The notes beneath the pieces were generated by a model. That model was given only the letters and a program-made list of their open reading frames with translations. It was not told the origin of the DNA and did not search any database. Source: JBKECA01 sp047973435 (GTDB taxonomy: Bacteria; Planctomycetota; Planctomycetia; Planctomycetales; Planctomycetaceae). Taken from it: a stretch of 20,865 nucleotides of DNA. Made by a program: the position numbers and the translations under genes. Positions 7,647 to 13,942 of the stretch are shown here, piece by piece; within the stretch, counting starts at the first letter, position 1; the number at the start of each line of letters is the position of its first letter. The stretch is taken from assembly GCA_047973435.1 (NCBI GenBank), contig JBKECA010000220.1, positions 1 through 20,865 of the forward strand, written 5' to 3'.

Positions 7647-7727
7647 GCCTGCGGCAGTACCACCGCTTGAGCCGACAGGTGTCCGAGGGTTTCCGATCCT
7701 GGGGCGAGCGCATAGACTGCCGCAGGC
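7647..7727. repeat. 12-bp inverted repeat GCCTGCGGCAGT
   Basis: GCCTGCGGCAGT (7647-7658) is exactly complementary to ACTGCCGCAGGC (7716-7727), with a 57-base spacer. The left arm also sits in a local palindrome ACTGCC-tgc-GGCAGT (7644-7658). It lies 41 bp before the BatA start, so it could be an upstream regulatory structure or a second small palindromic element. Confidence 0.55.
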
Positions 7728-7768
7728 GATTTTTGCCGCCCTTCGAACTATTTCCGCCATAGCCCTGA

Positions 7769-10318
7769 ATGACGCTGCTCAATCCAGCCTTGTTGTCGGG
7801 GTTGCTGCTGGTGTTGGCACCGGTGGTGTTGCATCTGCTGCTCAAACGCAAGCCGAAGCCACTGGTGTTTCCCGCGTTGCGGCTGGTGATGCAAAGGCGA
7901 AAGCAGAACCTCAAGCGGCTGCAACTGCGGCATATCTGGCTGCTGCTGCTACGGATGCTGGCGATTGGGCTGATTGTCTTTGCGCTGACGCGTCCGTCGT
8001 TGCCGGCAGCGGACTACTCGTTCAATACGCGGGAATGGCTGACGCTGGCGGCGGTGATTGCCGCGGGCGTCGGCATTTACTTCTGGCGGTTGCGGCAGTG
8101 GCGCCAGCAGTCTCTGCCGAGGCACGTTTTCGCGCTTCGCAGGGCCAGTTTCCGGGGTTGGACCACCGGCGGCACACTGGCCGCTTTGTTACTGGTGGTG
8201 GGCTGTCCGTACCAGCAGCGCATTGCCGGTGAGCTCACGGCTCCCCCGACGATGGCCACGCTTGATCTGCCGGTTGCGGCGGTGTTTCTGTTTGATACCA
8301 GCCTGAGCATGACCTATCAGCAGGAAGGGAAGACGCGGCTGGATGTTGCTCGGGAGATCGCCACCGAACATCTGAGCGAACTGCCACATGGCAGCCGCGT
8401 GGCGGTGGCCGATTCCGGATCGGACTACCCTGTCAACTTTCAGCAGACGTTCTCCGTTGCCCAGAAGCGGATTCAGGACCTGACGACATCAGGGTTGACT
8501 CTGTCGCTCAGCGACCGCCTGCGGACCTGTTTGCTGGCACAGGAAGAAGATCGACGACGAACTCTGGCCGAACAGGGGAATGTTGCCGAAGAGGTTCGCA
8601 AGGATCGGTTCCTGCGGCGCGTGTACATCTTTACCGATCTCACCAAGACCCCTTGGCGGCTGGGGGGCTCGACGCGACTGCAAAAGGAGATTGAACGGCT
8701 GCAGACTGTCGGTGTTTTTGTGGTCGACGTTGGCGAAGCGACACCGCAAAATCGGGCAGTGACGCAGATCAAATTGTCGCGGCAGCAGGTGCCGGTAGGC
8801 GGTTTGATCGAAGTCTCCGCGCTGCTGCAGGCCGATGGCGCGGCGGCGGGAGAAACGACGCTGGAACTCAAACGCCTGCTTCCCGATGGCTCGGCAATTC
8901 CACAGGGAAAAGTACAGCCGACACTCGACGCTGGCAGTCCGACATGGGTCACCTTTCCGCTCATCAGCGAAGCGACCGGTCCCGTCTGGCAGGGAGAAGT
9001 GCGGTTCGAGGCTTCCGACCCGTTGGCGTTCGACGATGTTCGGTACTTCTCTGTGGCCGTTGGCACTCCGCCGCGTGTACTTGTCTCTGCGGCGACAGCA
9101 GCCGAGGCCGAATACTGGCGGCTGCTCGTCAGCCCAAGGGGGGTGAAGTTCCGCACGACGTTTGTTCCCGCGTCCAAGCTGCGGGACACGGACTTTAACC
9201 AGTTTGATGTCGTGTATCTCATCAACCTGCCGCTGCTGGCGGATGGCGAATGGTCGCGGCTGGCCAACTTTGTTGAAGGGGGCGGTGGCGTCGGGATTCT
9301 ATTGGGCAGCGATGCGGTCAAACCTTCCGGTTACGACCGTGCCCAGGCGCAGTCGTTTCTGCCCATGCGTCTGGAGGCGGTGCGGGAACGTCCAGGCAGC
9401 AGCCTGAGTATTGAGACCCCCGAGCATCCGCTATGGCGCAAGCTGGTGGACGACGGCGGTGCATCGCTGCTGCAGACGGATTTAGCGATCAACCGCTATT
9501 GGCTGATGCAGCCGGCGGGCGGTGCACGTGTGCTGGCGACTGTGACCGATGGGGACGCATCGCCGCTGCTGGTGGAGCGAAGCTTTGGCAAGGGACGCAG
9601 CGTGGTGTTTGCGACCGATGTGACGCTGCAGGCGGGGCCGTTCCGCCGCTGGAACAATCTGGCCAATACGGAAACACTGTGGCCGGTACTGGCCTTCGCG
9701 GAGTCGCTAACTCTGTATTTGTCCCGCAGCACCGACAACGTGTTCAATTTGACGGCGGGTGAGGACCTGGTGCTGACTCTTCCGGCGACCGAGGAGCCAC
9801 GGAAGTTTCTGCTCAAGCGTCCGGAGTACAAGCAATCGACCGTGAGCCTGGCTGCGGGAGCAAACGAACTCGCGATCGCGGACGTGCACGACGTTGGACT
9901 GTACGCGCTGGCCGATCCCGCGAGGCCATCCGAGCCGGTGCAGGGATTCAGCGTCAACGCGGCCGCCGAGGAAAGCCAGCTGACACGATTGACCGAGACG
10001 GAACTCGATGCCCTGTTCGGCGCGGCGGAGTATCAGGTGGCCCGCAGCATTGGCGAACTGGATGCAACGGTCAACATGGCGGACCTGGGGCGGGAAGTCT
10101 TTCCGATCGTGCTGTTACTCGCAATCGTGGCGTTCCTCGGAGAGCATCTGGTTGCCAATCGCTTTTACGAAGCGGATGACGACATGACGACCTCTGCGGG
10201 GGCTACTCTTCCGATCCGTCGGGAAGTCCCAGACGCTTGGCCGCCGAGCGGAACTCGGCCGTCATCTCTCCCACCCGTCGCCAGCGGTTCTGGGGATCGC
10301 GTTCCAGACCCTTCATGA
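7769..10318 (+). CDS. BatA/VWA-domain membrane protein with glutamine amidotransferase-like domain
   Basis: This is an 849-aa protein. Residues 1-75 are the N-terminal BatA (aerotolerance regulator) domain: MTLLNPALLSGLLLVLAPVVLHLLLKRKPK, LVFPALRLV and a second membrane helix LLLLRMLAIGLIVFALTRP. Further hydrophobic segments lie at about 91-106 and 133-146. A von Willebrand factor A domain follows with a MIDAS-like DTSLS at 176-180. Residues about 430-620 look like the class I glutamine amidotransferase-like fold usual in these proteins (FDVVYLINLPLLADGEWSRLANFVEGGGGVGILLG). A final helix lies at about 776-795. These proteins are often encoded beside MoxR AAA ATPase and DUF58 genes; neither is present here. 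The last ~38 codons overlap the convergent kinase gene. No Shine-Dalgarno sequence is seen before the ATG. Envelope stress or assembly is a guess. Confidence 0.9.
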   Translation: MTLLNPALLSGLLLVLAPVVLHLLLKRKPKPLVFPALRLVMQRRKQNLKRLQLRHIWLLLLRMLAIGLIVFALTRPSLPAADYSFNTREWLTLAAVIAAGVGIYFWRLRQWRQQSLPRHVFALRRASFRGWTTGGTLAALLLVVGCPYQQRIAGELTAPPTMATLDLPVAAVFLFDTSLSMTYQQEGKTRLDVAREIATEHLSELPHGSRVAVADSGSDYPVNFQQTFSVAQKRIQDLTTSGLTLSLSDRLRTCLLAQEEDRRRTLAEQGNVAEEVRKDRFLRRVYIFTDLTKTPWRLGGSTRLQKEIERLQTVGVFVVDVGEATPQNRAVTQIKLSRQQVPVGGLIEVSALLQADGAAAGETTLELKRLLPDGSAIPQGKVQPTLDAGSPTWVTFPLISEATGPVWQGEVRFEASDPLAFDDVRYFSVAVGTPPRVLVSAATAAEAEYWRLLVSPRGVKFRTTFVPASKLRDTDFNQFDVVYLINLPLLADGEWSRLANFVEGGGGVGILLGSDAVKPSGYDRAQAQSFLPMRLEAVRERPGSSLSIETPEHPLWRKLVDDGGASLLQTDLAINRYWLMQPAGGARVLATVTDGDASPLLVERSFGKGRSVVFATDVTLQAGPFRRWNNLANTETLWPVLAFAESLTLYLSRSTDNVFNLTAGEDLVLTLPATEEPRKFLLKRPEYKQSTVSLAAGANELAIADVHDVGLYALADPARPSEPVQGFSVNAAAEESQLTRLTETELDALFGAAEYQVARSIGELDATVNMADLGREVFPIVLLLAIVAFLGEHLVANRFYEADDDMTTSAGATLPIRREVPDAWPPSGTRPSSLPPVASGSGDRVPDPS

Positions 10319-11108
10319 TGGCTGCGGCAACCTGCTCGTCCAGGTCCGGGGCGGATTGGCGGATGTCATCAGCAGGGTTGTTCACATGCTGAAGCACACT
10401 CTCTAGCGAGTCCGCGGCGGGCCAGGGGAGACGTTTGGTCACCATTTCGTAGCACGTGACCGCGTATGAGAAGAGATCGATCCGCTGGTCCGTCCGTTGC
10501 CGCTTGATGAGTTCTGGCGCCATGTAGTTGGCCGTCCCGGTCCGATTGCCGGGGGCCTGAAACGGCGGCGTGTTGGGAACGACAAGGCCGAAGTCGATCA
10601 ACTTGACCCGATTCTCCTCGTCCACCATGACGTTCCGCGGACACAAGTCGCGGTGGATGTAGTTTTGCTTGTGCAGGTATTCGATCGCATCTCCCAGCTG
10701 AATCATGAAGCTGAGACGATACTTCTGCATCCGCTCGTTCTGGGCATCGACCAGATAGCTGAGACCGGCCCCCTCGACGAACTCCATTACCAGGAACTGT
10801 TCGTTCTCGGTGGTCATGCCGTGTTCGATCGTTTTGACGACGTTGGGGTGCCTCAGCGGCAGCGCCACATCGCCTTCACCGGGACGGTTGAGCCCTTTGA
10901 ACCGGCTTTCCAGCTTGAGCGTCTTCTCTTTGTCGAGCACCTTGACGGCGACGATGCGGCCAGATGTGACATCCCGCGCCCTCCAGACCTTGGACATGCT
11001 TCCCTGTCCAACGCGGCCGATGAGATCGAATCGGCGCCGCAGGTCCCACTTCTGAACCTTGGGCTGCTTCGAGAACAGACGCTTGAACCAGGCGAGCAGA
11101 GGATTCAT
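10203..11108 (-). CDS. Ser/Thr protein kinase (Hanks type), soluble, HRDLCPRN catalytic loop
   Basis: This is a 301-aa protein. The frame extends upstream, but I chose the ATG at 11108 because MNPLLAWFKRLFSKQPK is a typical basic start and the upstream residues look non-coding. Kinase motifs are the glycine-rich loop GRVGQGSMSKV (31-41), the ATP lysine in VAVKVL (Lys56), HRDLCPRN (152-159), DFG (172-174) and APE (197-199). The catalytic loop has Cys156 where most Ser/Thr kinases have Lys (HRDLKPxN). The catalytic Asp and the metal-binding Asn are kept, so activity is still plausible. There is no transmembrane helix or sensor domain; nearly the whole chain is catalytic domain. It follows the PPIase gene on the same strand by 92 bp, with a hairpin in the gap, and its 3' end overlaps the BatA gene by 116 bp. 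Confidence 0.9.
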   Translation of the reverse strand: MNPLLAWFKRLFSKQPKVQKWDLRRRFDLIGRVGQGSMSKVWRARDVTSGRIVAVKVLDKEKTLKLESRFKGLNRPGEGDVALPLRHPNVVKTIEHGMTTENEQFLVMEFVEGAGLSYLVDAQNERMQKYRLSFMIQLGDAIEYLHKQNYIHRDLCPRNVMVDEENRVKLIDFGLVVPNTPPFQAPGNRTGTANYMAPELIKRQRTDQRIDLFSYAVTCYEMVTKRLPWPAADSLESVLQHVNNPADDIRQSAPDLDEQVAAAIMKGLERDPQNRWRRVGEMTAEFRSAAKRLGLPDGSEE

Positions 11109-11134
11109 GCGCGGAAGCAACTGGATACGGCAGC

Positions 11135-11168
11135 GGACGTCCCGGAAGCACAGCGCCCCGGGAAGTCC
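11135..11168 (-). repeat. Hairpin between the PPIase and kinase genes
   Basis: GGACGTCCCGG (11135-11145) pairs with CCGGGAAGTCC (11158-11168) with one mismatch, around a 12-base loop. It lies between the PPIase stop (11201) and the kinase start (11108) on the transcribed strand. It has no T-run, so it may attenuate, protect or separate the two messages, or be a small palindromic element. Confidence 0.5.
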
Positions 11169-11200
11169 TGTCTGCGATGCCGGCAAGAGCGCCGGGACAA

Positions 11201-12337
11201 CTACTTCGCCTTGGTCACCGGCTGATACGGATGATTCCGCTTCCGCACAACCTCAGCGGACAGGATGGTGTCCCCCTGCTGAATCGCCGCCACGACGTCC
11301 ATCCCTTCGACAACCCGGCCGAAGACCGTGTGAAACGAGCCAGGCCCGTCGAGATGGGACGTCGGCAGATGCGTGATGAAGAACTGGGAACCGCCAGTAT
11401 CTTTGCCGGCATGGGCCATGCTCAAGGTTCCGGCGAAATGTCGCCGCTTGTCGGGGCGGTAGCATTCGCATTCAATGGTGTAACCCGGTCCCTGTTCGAC
11501 ACCGGGATCCTTCCCGGGCATCCCCCCCTGTGCCATGAAGTTCGGAATGACCCGATGGAATGGGCTGTTGGTATAATACCCCTTCTCGACGAGGCTAATG
11601 AAGTTGGCCACGGTGTTTGGCGCGTTGTCCTCGAATAGTTCCAGCAGGATGTTGCCACGGCTGGTCTTGAACAACACGCGCGGCAGCTGCTGGTCACCCG
11701 TCAGGGCCGCTTCCTTCGCGCGAATCGCCTGTTCGCCTTCCCAGAACTTGATGTAGTTCTGAGCGGTCTCCAGATAGCGTCCCCCCAGATCCGAAATCAG
11801 CAAGTTCTGGTCCTTGGCCTGCTGCAGCAGCTTGACCGACTCAGTGAAGTTGTGCGTCGCGAACAGCGACACGCCCGCGACATTCAAGGCCACTTTGTCC
11901 TTTGGGTCGACCTTCAGAACCGCCTGCGCGATCTTGAGTGCATCGGCATAGCGATTCTGCTGGTAGGCCAGTCCGACGGCCTGCTGTGCAAGTGCTTTCG
12001 CCTTGTCGCCAGCTGGGGCCGGCAAGGCAATGCGTTTGGCGTACTCGGCGGGGACTGCCTCGCCAATGACCTTGAACTGCTGCATCAGAGTATCAAGATG
12101 CTTCATCGCCTCTTCTCGCAGTTTCGCCTGCTGATCGGGCTGCGCTTTCTCAAACTCTTCCTGCAGTGCCTGTAGTTGCTTCTCAATTTCGTCGATTTTG
12201 CTCTCCGCCTGATTCCAGGCGGCCGCCGGATCCTGCGGTTTGGCAGCGGCGTCGTCCGCGACGGCGACGCGATTCATCCCGGTCAGGGCCAGCACCAAGG
12301 CCAGCGTAATCCGTCCGGGCGTCAACAGACAAAACAT
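11201..12337 (-). CDS. Exported cyclophilin-type peptidylprolyl isomerase with coiled-coil/TPR N-terminus
   Basis: This is a 378-aa protein. The ATG at 12337 has GGAG six bases upstream and is preferred over the ATG at 12349. Residues 1-28 form a signal peptide (MFCLLTPGRITLALVLALTG...VAVADD). Residues about 41-90 are Gln/Glu/Lys-rich and likely coiled coil. Residues about 111-190 look like TPR-type helices (GLAYQQNRYADALKIAQAVLKVDPKDKVAL). Residues about 219-368 are the cyclophilin domain, with FHRVIPNFMAQGG carrying the catalytic Arg (262), Phe (267) and Gln (270), then SMAHAGKDTGGSQFFI and HTVFGRV. Cyclophilins speed proline cis-trans isomerisation; this one would act on folding proteins in the periplasm. 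It sits between the GDPD gene (115 bp upstream) and a kinase gene (92 bp downstream) on the same strand. Confidence 0.92.
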   Translation of the reverse strand: MFCLLTPGRITLALVLALTGMNRVAVADDAAAKPQDPAAAWNQAESKIDEIEKQLQALQEEFEKAQPDQQAKLREEAMKHLDTLMQQFKVIGEAVPAEYAKRIALPAPAGDKAKALAQQAVGLAYQQNRYADALKIAQAVLKVDPKDKVALNVAGVSLFATHNFTESVKLLQQAKDQNLLISDLGGRYLETAQNYIKFWEGEQAIRAKEAALTGDQQLPRVLFKTSRGNILLELFEDNAPNTVANFISLVEKGYYTNSPFHRVIPNFMAQGGMPGKDPGVEQGPGYTIECECYRPDKRRHFAGTLSMAHAGKDTGGSQFFITHLPTSHLDGPGSFHTVFGRVVEGMDVVAAIQQGDTILSAEVVRKRNHPYQPVTKAK

Positions 12338-12431
12338 GGAAAACTCCATTTGGTGATGGGCTGATCCGTCGCATTGCGAGCGGAGCGAATTCAACGACTC
12401 TCGTGATCCCGATCGCGTTTGTCAAGATGCG

Positions 12432-12455
12432 TCGGCGTGACTATCGGCGTGACTA
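12432..12455. repeat. 12-bp tandem duplication over the GDPD stop codon
   Basis: TCGGCGTGACTA occurs twice head to tail at 12432-12443 and 12444-12455. On the minus strand the second copy contains the TAG stop of the GDPD gene, so a TAG is repeated 12 bases later in the same frame. It looks like a simple slippage duplication. Confidence 0.8.
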
Positions 12456-13418
12456 TTCAACGCGCAGAACGTCCAGAAATTCTCCGGGGATTGCCGTTGC
12501 ACTATACAACAATGTTGCCAGCGGAACCGGGATATCGGTTTCAATGACATCGGCTCCCCGGCCGAGCAGCTCGCGGTACGCCGGCTCCAGCGGAGTAATC
12601 TCGGTCAGTTCGCCTGACGACAGCTGTCGGTCCAGGTTTCGCGACGTCCCGATCATACAACGGGCACCTCGGTTGTGGATCTGACGATACAGTTCCCGAT
12701 CGGTTGGCGGCTTGTGGCCGACGAAGGCAATCACATTGCTCCACGGCACTCCCAGCTCATCAAATTCCCTCACTTTGGCCTGATCGGGGATCATCACTTC
12801 CATCATGATCTCCGGGTTGAAGTCGTAACAGGCGCGAACCTCCTTGAAGTTGGTGACGATCAGCATCACAAACGCTTCCGCCTTTCGTTCGGTCACGATT
12901 CTTGCCCGCTCCAGTACCGGCACATCCTTCTGGTCGAGCACGAGCACCGTCTTGCCGCGGGCCCATTCGATCGCTTCGTCCAGGGTGATCAGACGGTCGT
13001 CGGTGACCGTCCCCGCCCGATCCTTCAAGTGCAATTGCTTCAGAGCCGAGATGGTTTGATCCGCTGCCGGACCCTGGCCGGTTGTCGTCCGTTCCAGCGT
13101 CGAGTCGTGATGGACCACAACGTGTCCATCTTGAGTGTAGCGTGGGTCGATTTCCAATAGAGCGAAGCCGGCCCGGAGCGTGCGTTCAAAGGTCTTCAGG
13201 CAGTTCTCAGGGTAGTCGACATCCGCTCCGCCGCGATGTGCGCTGACGATCGGTCGACTGAAACCGTCGTAATGCATCAGCTCTCGCAGTCGCGCTGGGG
13301 TGGCAGGAACAATGCGATGCAGCGGCGCGGCTCCCCCGGTGGCGGCAGGACGATCTGCCGCGGAAATCGGGATTCCGAAGACAAACAACGCAAGCAACAG
13401 AAGGCGGCGGCGAATCAT
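12453..13418 (-). CDS. Exported glycerophosphodiester phosphodiesterase family protein
   Basis: This is a 321-aa protein. The ATG at 13418 is chosen over one at 13448 because GAGAGG lies 9 bases upstream and MIRRRLLLLALFVFGIPISAAD is a signal peptide. GDPD motifs are complete: the catalytic HRG at 61-63 in PIVSAHRGGADVDYPENCLKTF, Glu89 and Asp91 in LLEIDPRYTQDG, and the second His in VVVHHDSTLERTT (His104). The C-terminal strand DVIETDIPVPLA is also typical. GDPDs hydrolyse glycerophosphodiesters to glycerol 3-phosphate and an alcohol using a divalent metal. Export suggests that it scavenges lipid-derived diesters or acts on envelope material. It heads the minus-strand run GDPD > PPIase > kinase. 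Dispersed repeat copy B lies about 40 bp upstream of its start. Confidence 0.9.
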   Translation of the reverse strand: MIRRRLLLLALFVFGIPISAADRPAATGGAAPLHRIVPATPARLRELMHYDGFSRPIVSAHRGGADVDYPENCLKTFERTLRAGFALLEIDPRYTQDGHVVVHHDSTLERTTTGQGPAADQTISALKQLHLKDRAGTVTDDRLITLDEAIEWARGKTVLVLDQKDVPVLERARIVTERKAEAFVMLIVTNFKEVRACYDFNPEIMMEVMIPDQAKVREFDELGVPWSNVIAFVGHKPPTDRELYRQIHNRGARCMIGTSRNLDRQLSSGELTEITPLEPAYRELLGRGADVIETDIPVPLATLLYSATAIPGEFLDVLRVE

Positions 13419-13457
13419 ATGGGTCAGCCTCTCGAATTCTGGAGTCATGACTGAATA

Positions 13458-13545
13458 TTACCGCACGCGGTCAATGTTGATACGTTTTGCCTCGCGGGGC
13501 TTTAACGTCCGAATCATCTCACGCGCTGCCGCGGGCAGTATAAAC
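13458..13545 (-). repeat. Dispersed intergenic repeat, copy B
   Basis: This starts with TTACCGCACGCGGTCAA and runs through GTTGATACG, CCTCGCGGGG and GAATCATCTCACGCGCTGCCGC to about AAAC. It is close to copy C, with the two aligning without gaps over most of their length, and more distant from copy A. On the minus strand it reads EMIRTLKPREAKRINIDRVR followed by a stop, with that stop formed by the TTA at 13458-13460. The conserved left end has an ACCGC-ac-GCGGT palindrome. Confidence 0.72.
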
Positions 13546-13590
13546 TGTGATCTGGCCGCGCACCGCCTGGCGATCGACTGGAATGCGGTG

Positions 13591-13746
13591 GGGCTTTCGT
13601 ATTGTTCAAACTGAGGTGGTGATGGCGACCGGGACGCGAATGAAGAACTCCTCAATTTCGAGTCACTTCCCAAGCATTCCGGTCGCGGTGCGGCAACATG
13701 TCACGTGCCATGGGTGATTCGAGAAGCTTGAACAATGCGATCGCCC
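13591..13746. repeat. Imperfect 22-bp inverted repeat between copies B and C
   Basis: The arm at 13591-13612 (GGGCTTTCGTATTGTTCAAA then CT) matches the reverse complement of 13725-13746 at 18 of 22 positions, sharing the block ATTGTTCAA. The spacer is 112 bases. The arms could mark the ends of a small degenerate element, or the match could be chance. Confidence 0.45.
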
Positions 13747-13805
13747 TGTGCAATCTGGCGTCGCTGCGGCGAGCATCGGTCACTTGCGTTATACTCGATC
13801 TGGTT

Positions 13806-13894
13806 TTACCGCACGCGGTCAACGTTGATACGTTCTGCCTCACGGGGCGCAAACGTTTGTATCATCTCATGCGATGCCGCGGGCACGATAGAAC
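13806..13894 (-). repeat. Dispersed intergenic repeat, copy C
   Basis: This starts with TTACCGCACGCGGTCAACG and runs through GTTGATACG, CCTCACGGGGC, ATCATCTCA and GATGCCGCGGGCA. On the minus strand it reads EMIQTFAPREAERINVDRVR and a stop, matching copy B in 15 of those 20 residues. It ends 18-48 bp before the possible start codons of the zinc-ribbon kinase gene, so it lies in or next to that gene's leader. Confidence 0.72.
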
Positions 13895-13942
13895 GCCCAC
13901 ACGGCGCCTCGATTGTTTAGCCTCTTTTACTCTCTCCCCCCC

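Larger units (their letters stand above)
7312..7768. other. Divergent intergenic region, 457 bp, with two inverted-repeat structures
   Basis: This lies between the divergent DUF1080 and BatA genes. Several short frames cross it without family signatures, and I call no gene. It contains a pair of palindromes in inverted orientation (7437-7511) and a second 12-bp inverted repeat (7647-7727). No clear promoter hexamers were found. Confidence 0.65.
13419..13942. other. Divergent intergenic region, 524 bp, with two copies of a dispersed repeat
   Basis: This lies between the divergent GDPD and zinc-ribbon kinase genes. It holds repeat copies B (13458-13545) and C (13806-13894) in the same orientation, with an imperfect 22-bp inverted repeat between them. 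Short minus-strand frames exist (13458-13673 and 13652-13852), but I see no recognised family or ribosome-binding site and do not call them as genes. No convincing promoter pair was found. Confidence 0.65.

Noticed and set aside
12397..12425. TTGACA on the minus strand upstream of the PPIase gene as a -35 box
   Set aside because: The hexamer is perfect, but 17 bases downstream the sequence is GAGAGT, which matches TATAAT at only three positions. Neighbouring spacings are no better.
13785..13795. TATACT as a -10 box before the zinc-ribbon kinase gene
   Set aside because: No -35-like hexamer lies 16-18 bases upstream and the TG is not in the extended -10 position.
13458..13852. Small minus-strand proteins in the GDPD-kinase gap
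   Set aside because: The two frames overlap each other, lack ribosome-binding sites and are only similar to other loci in the repeat segment. They are recorded as repeats instead.
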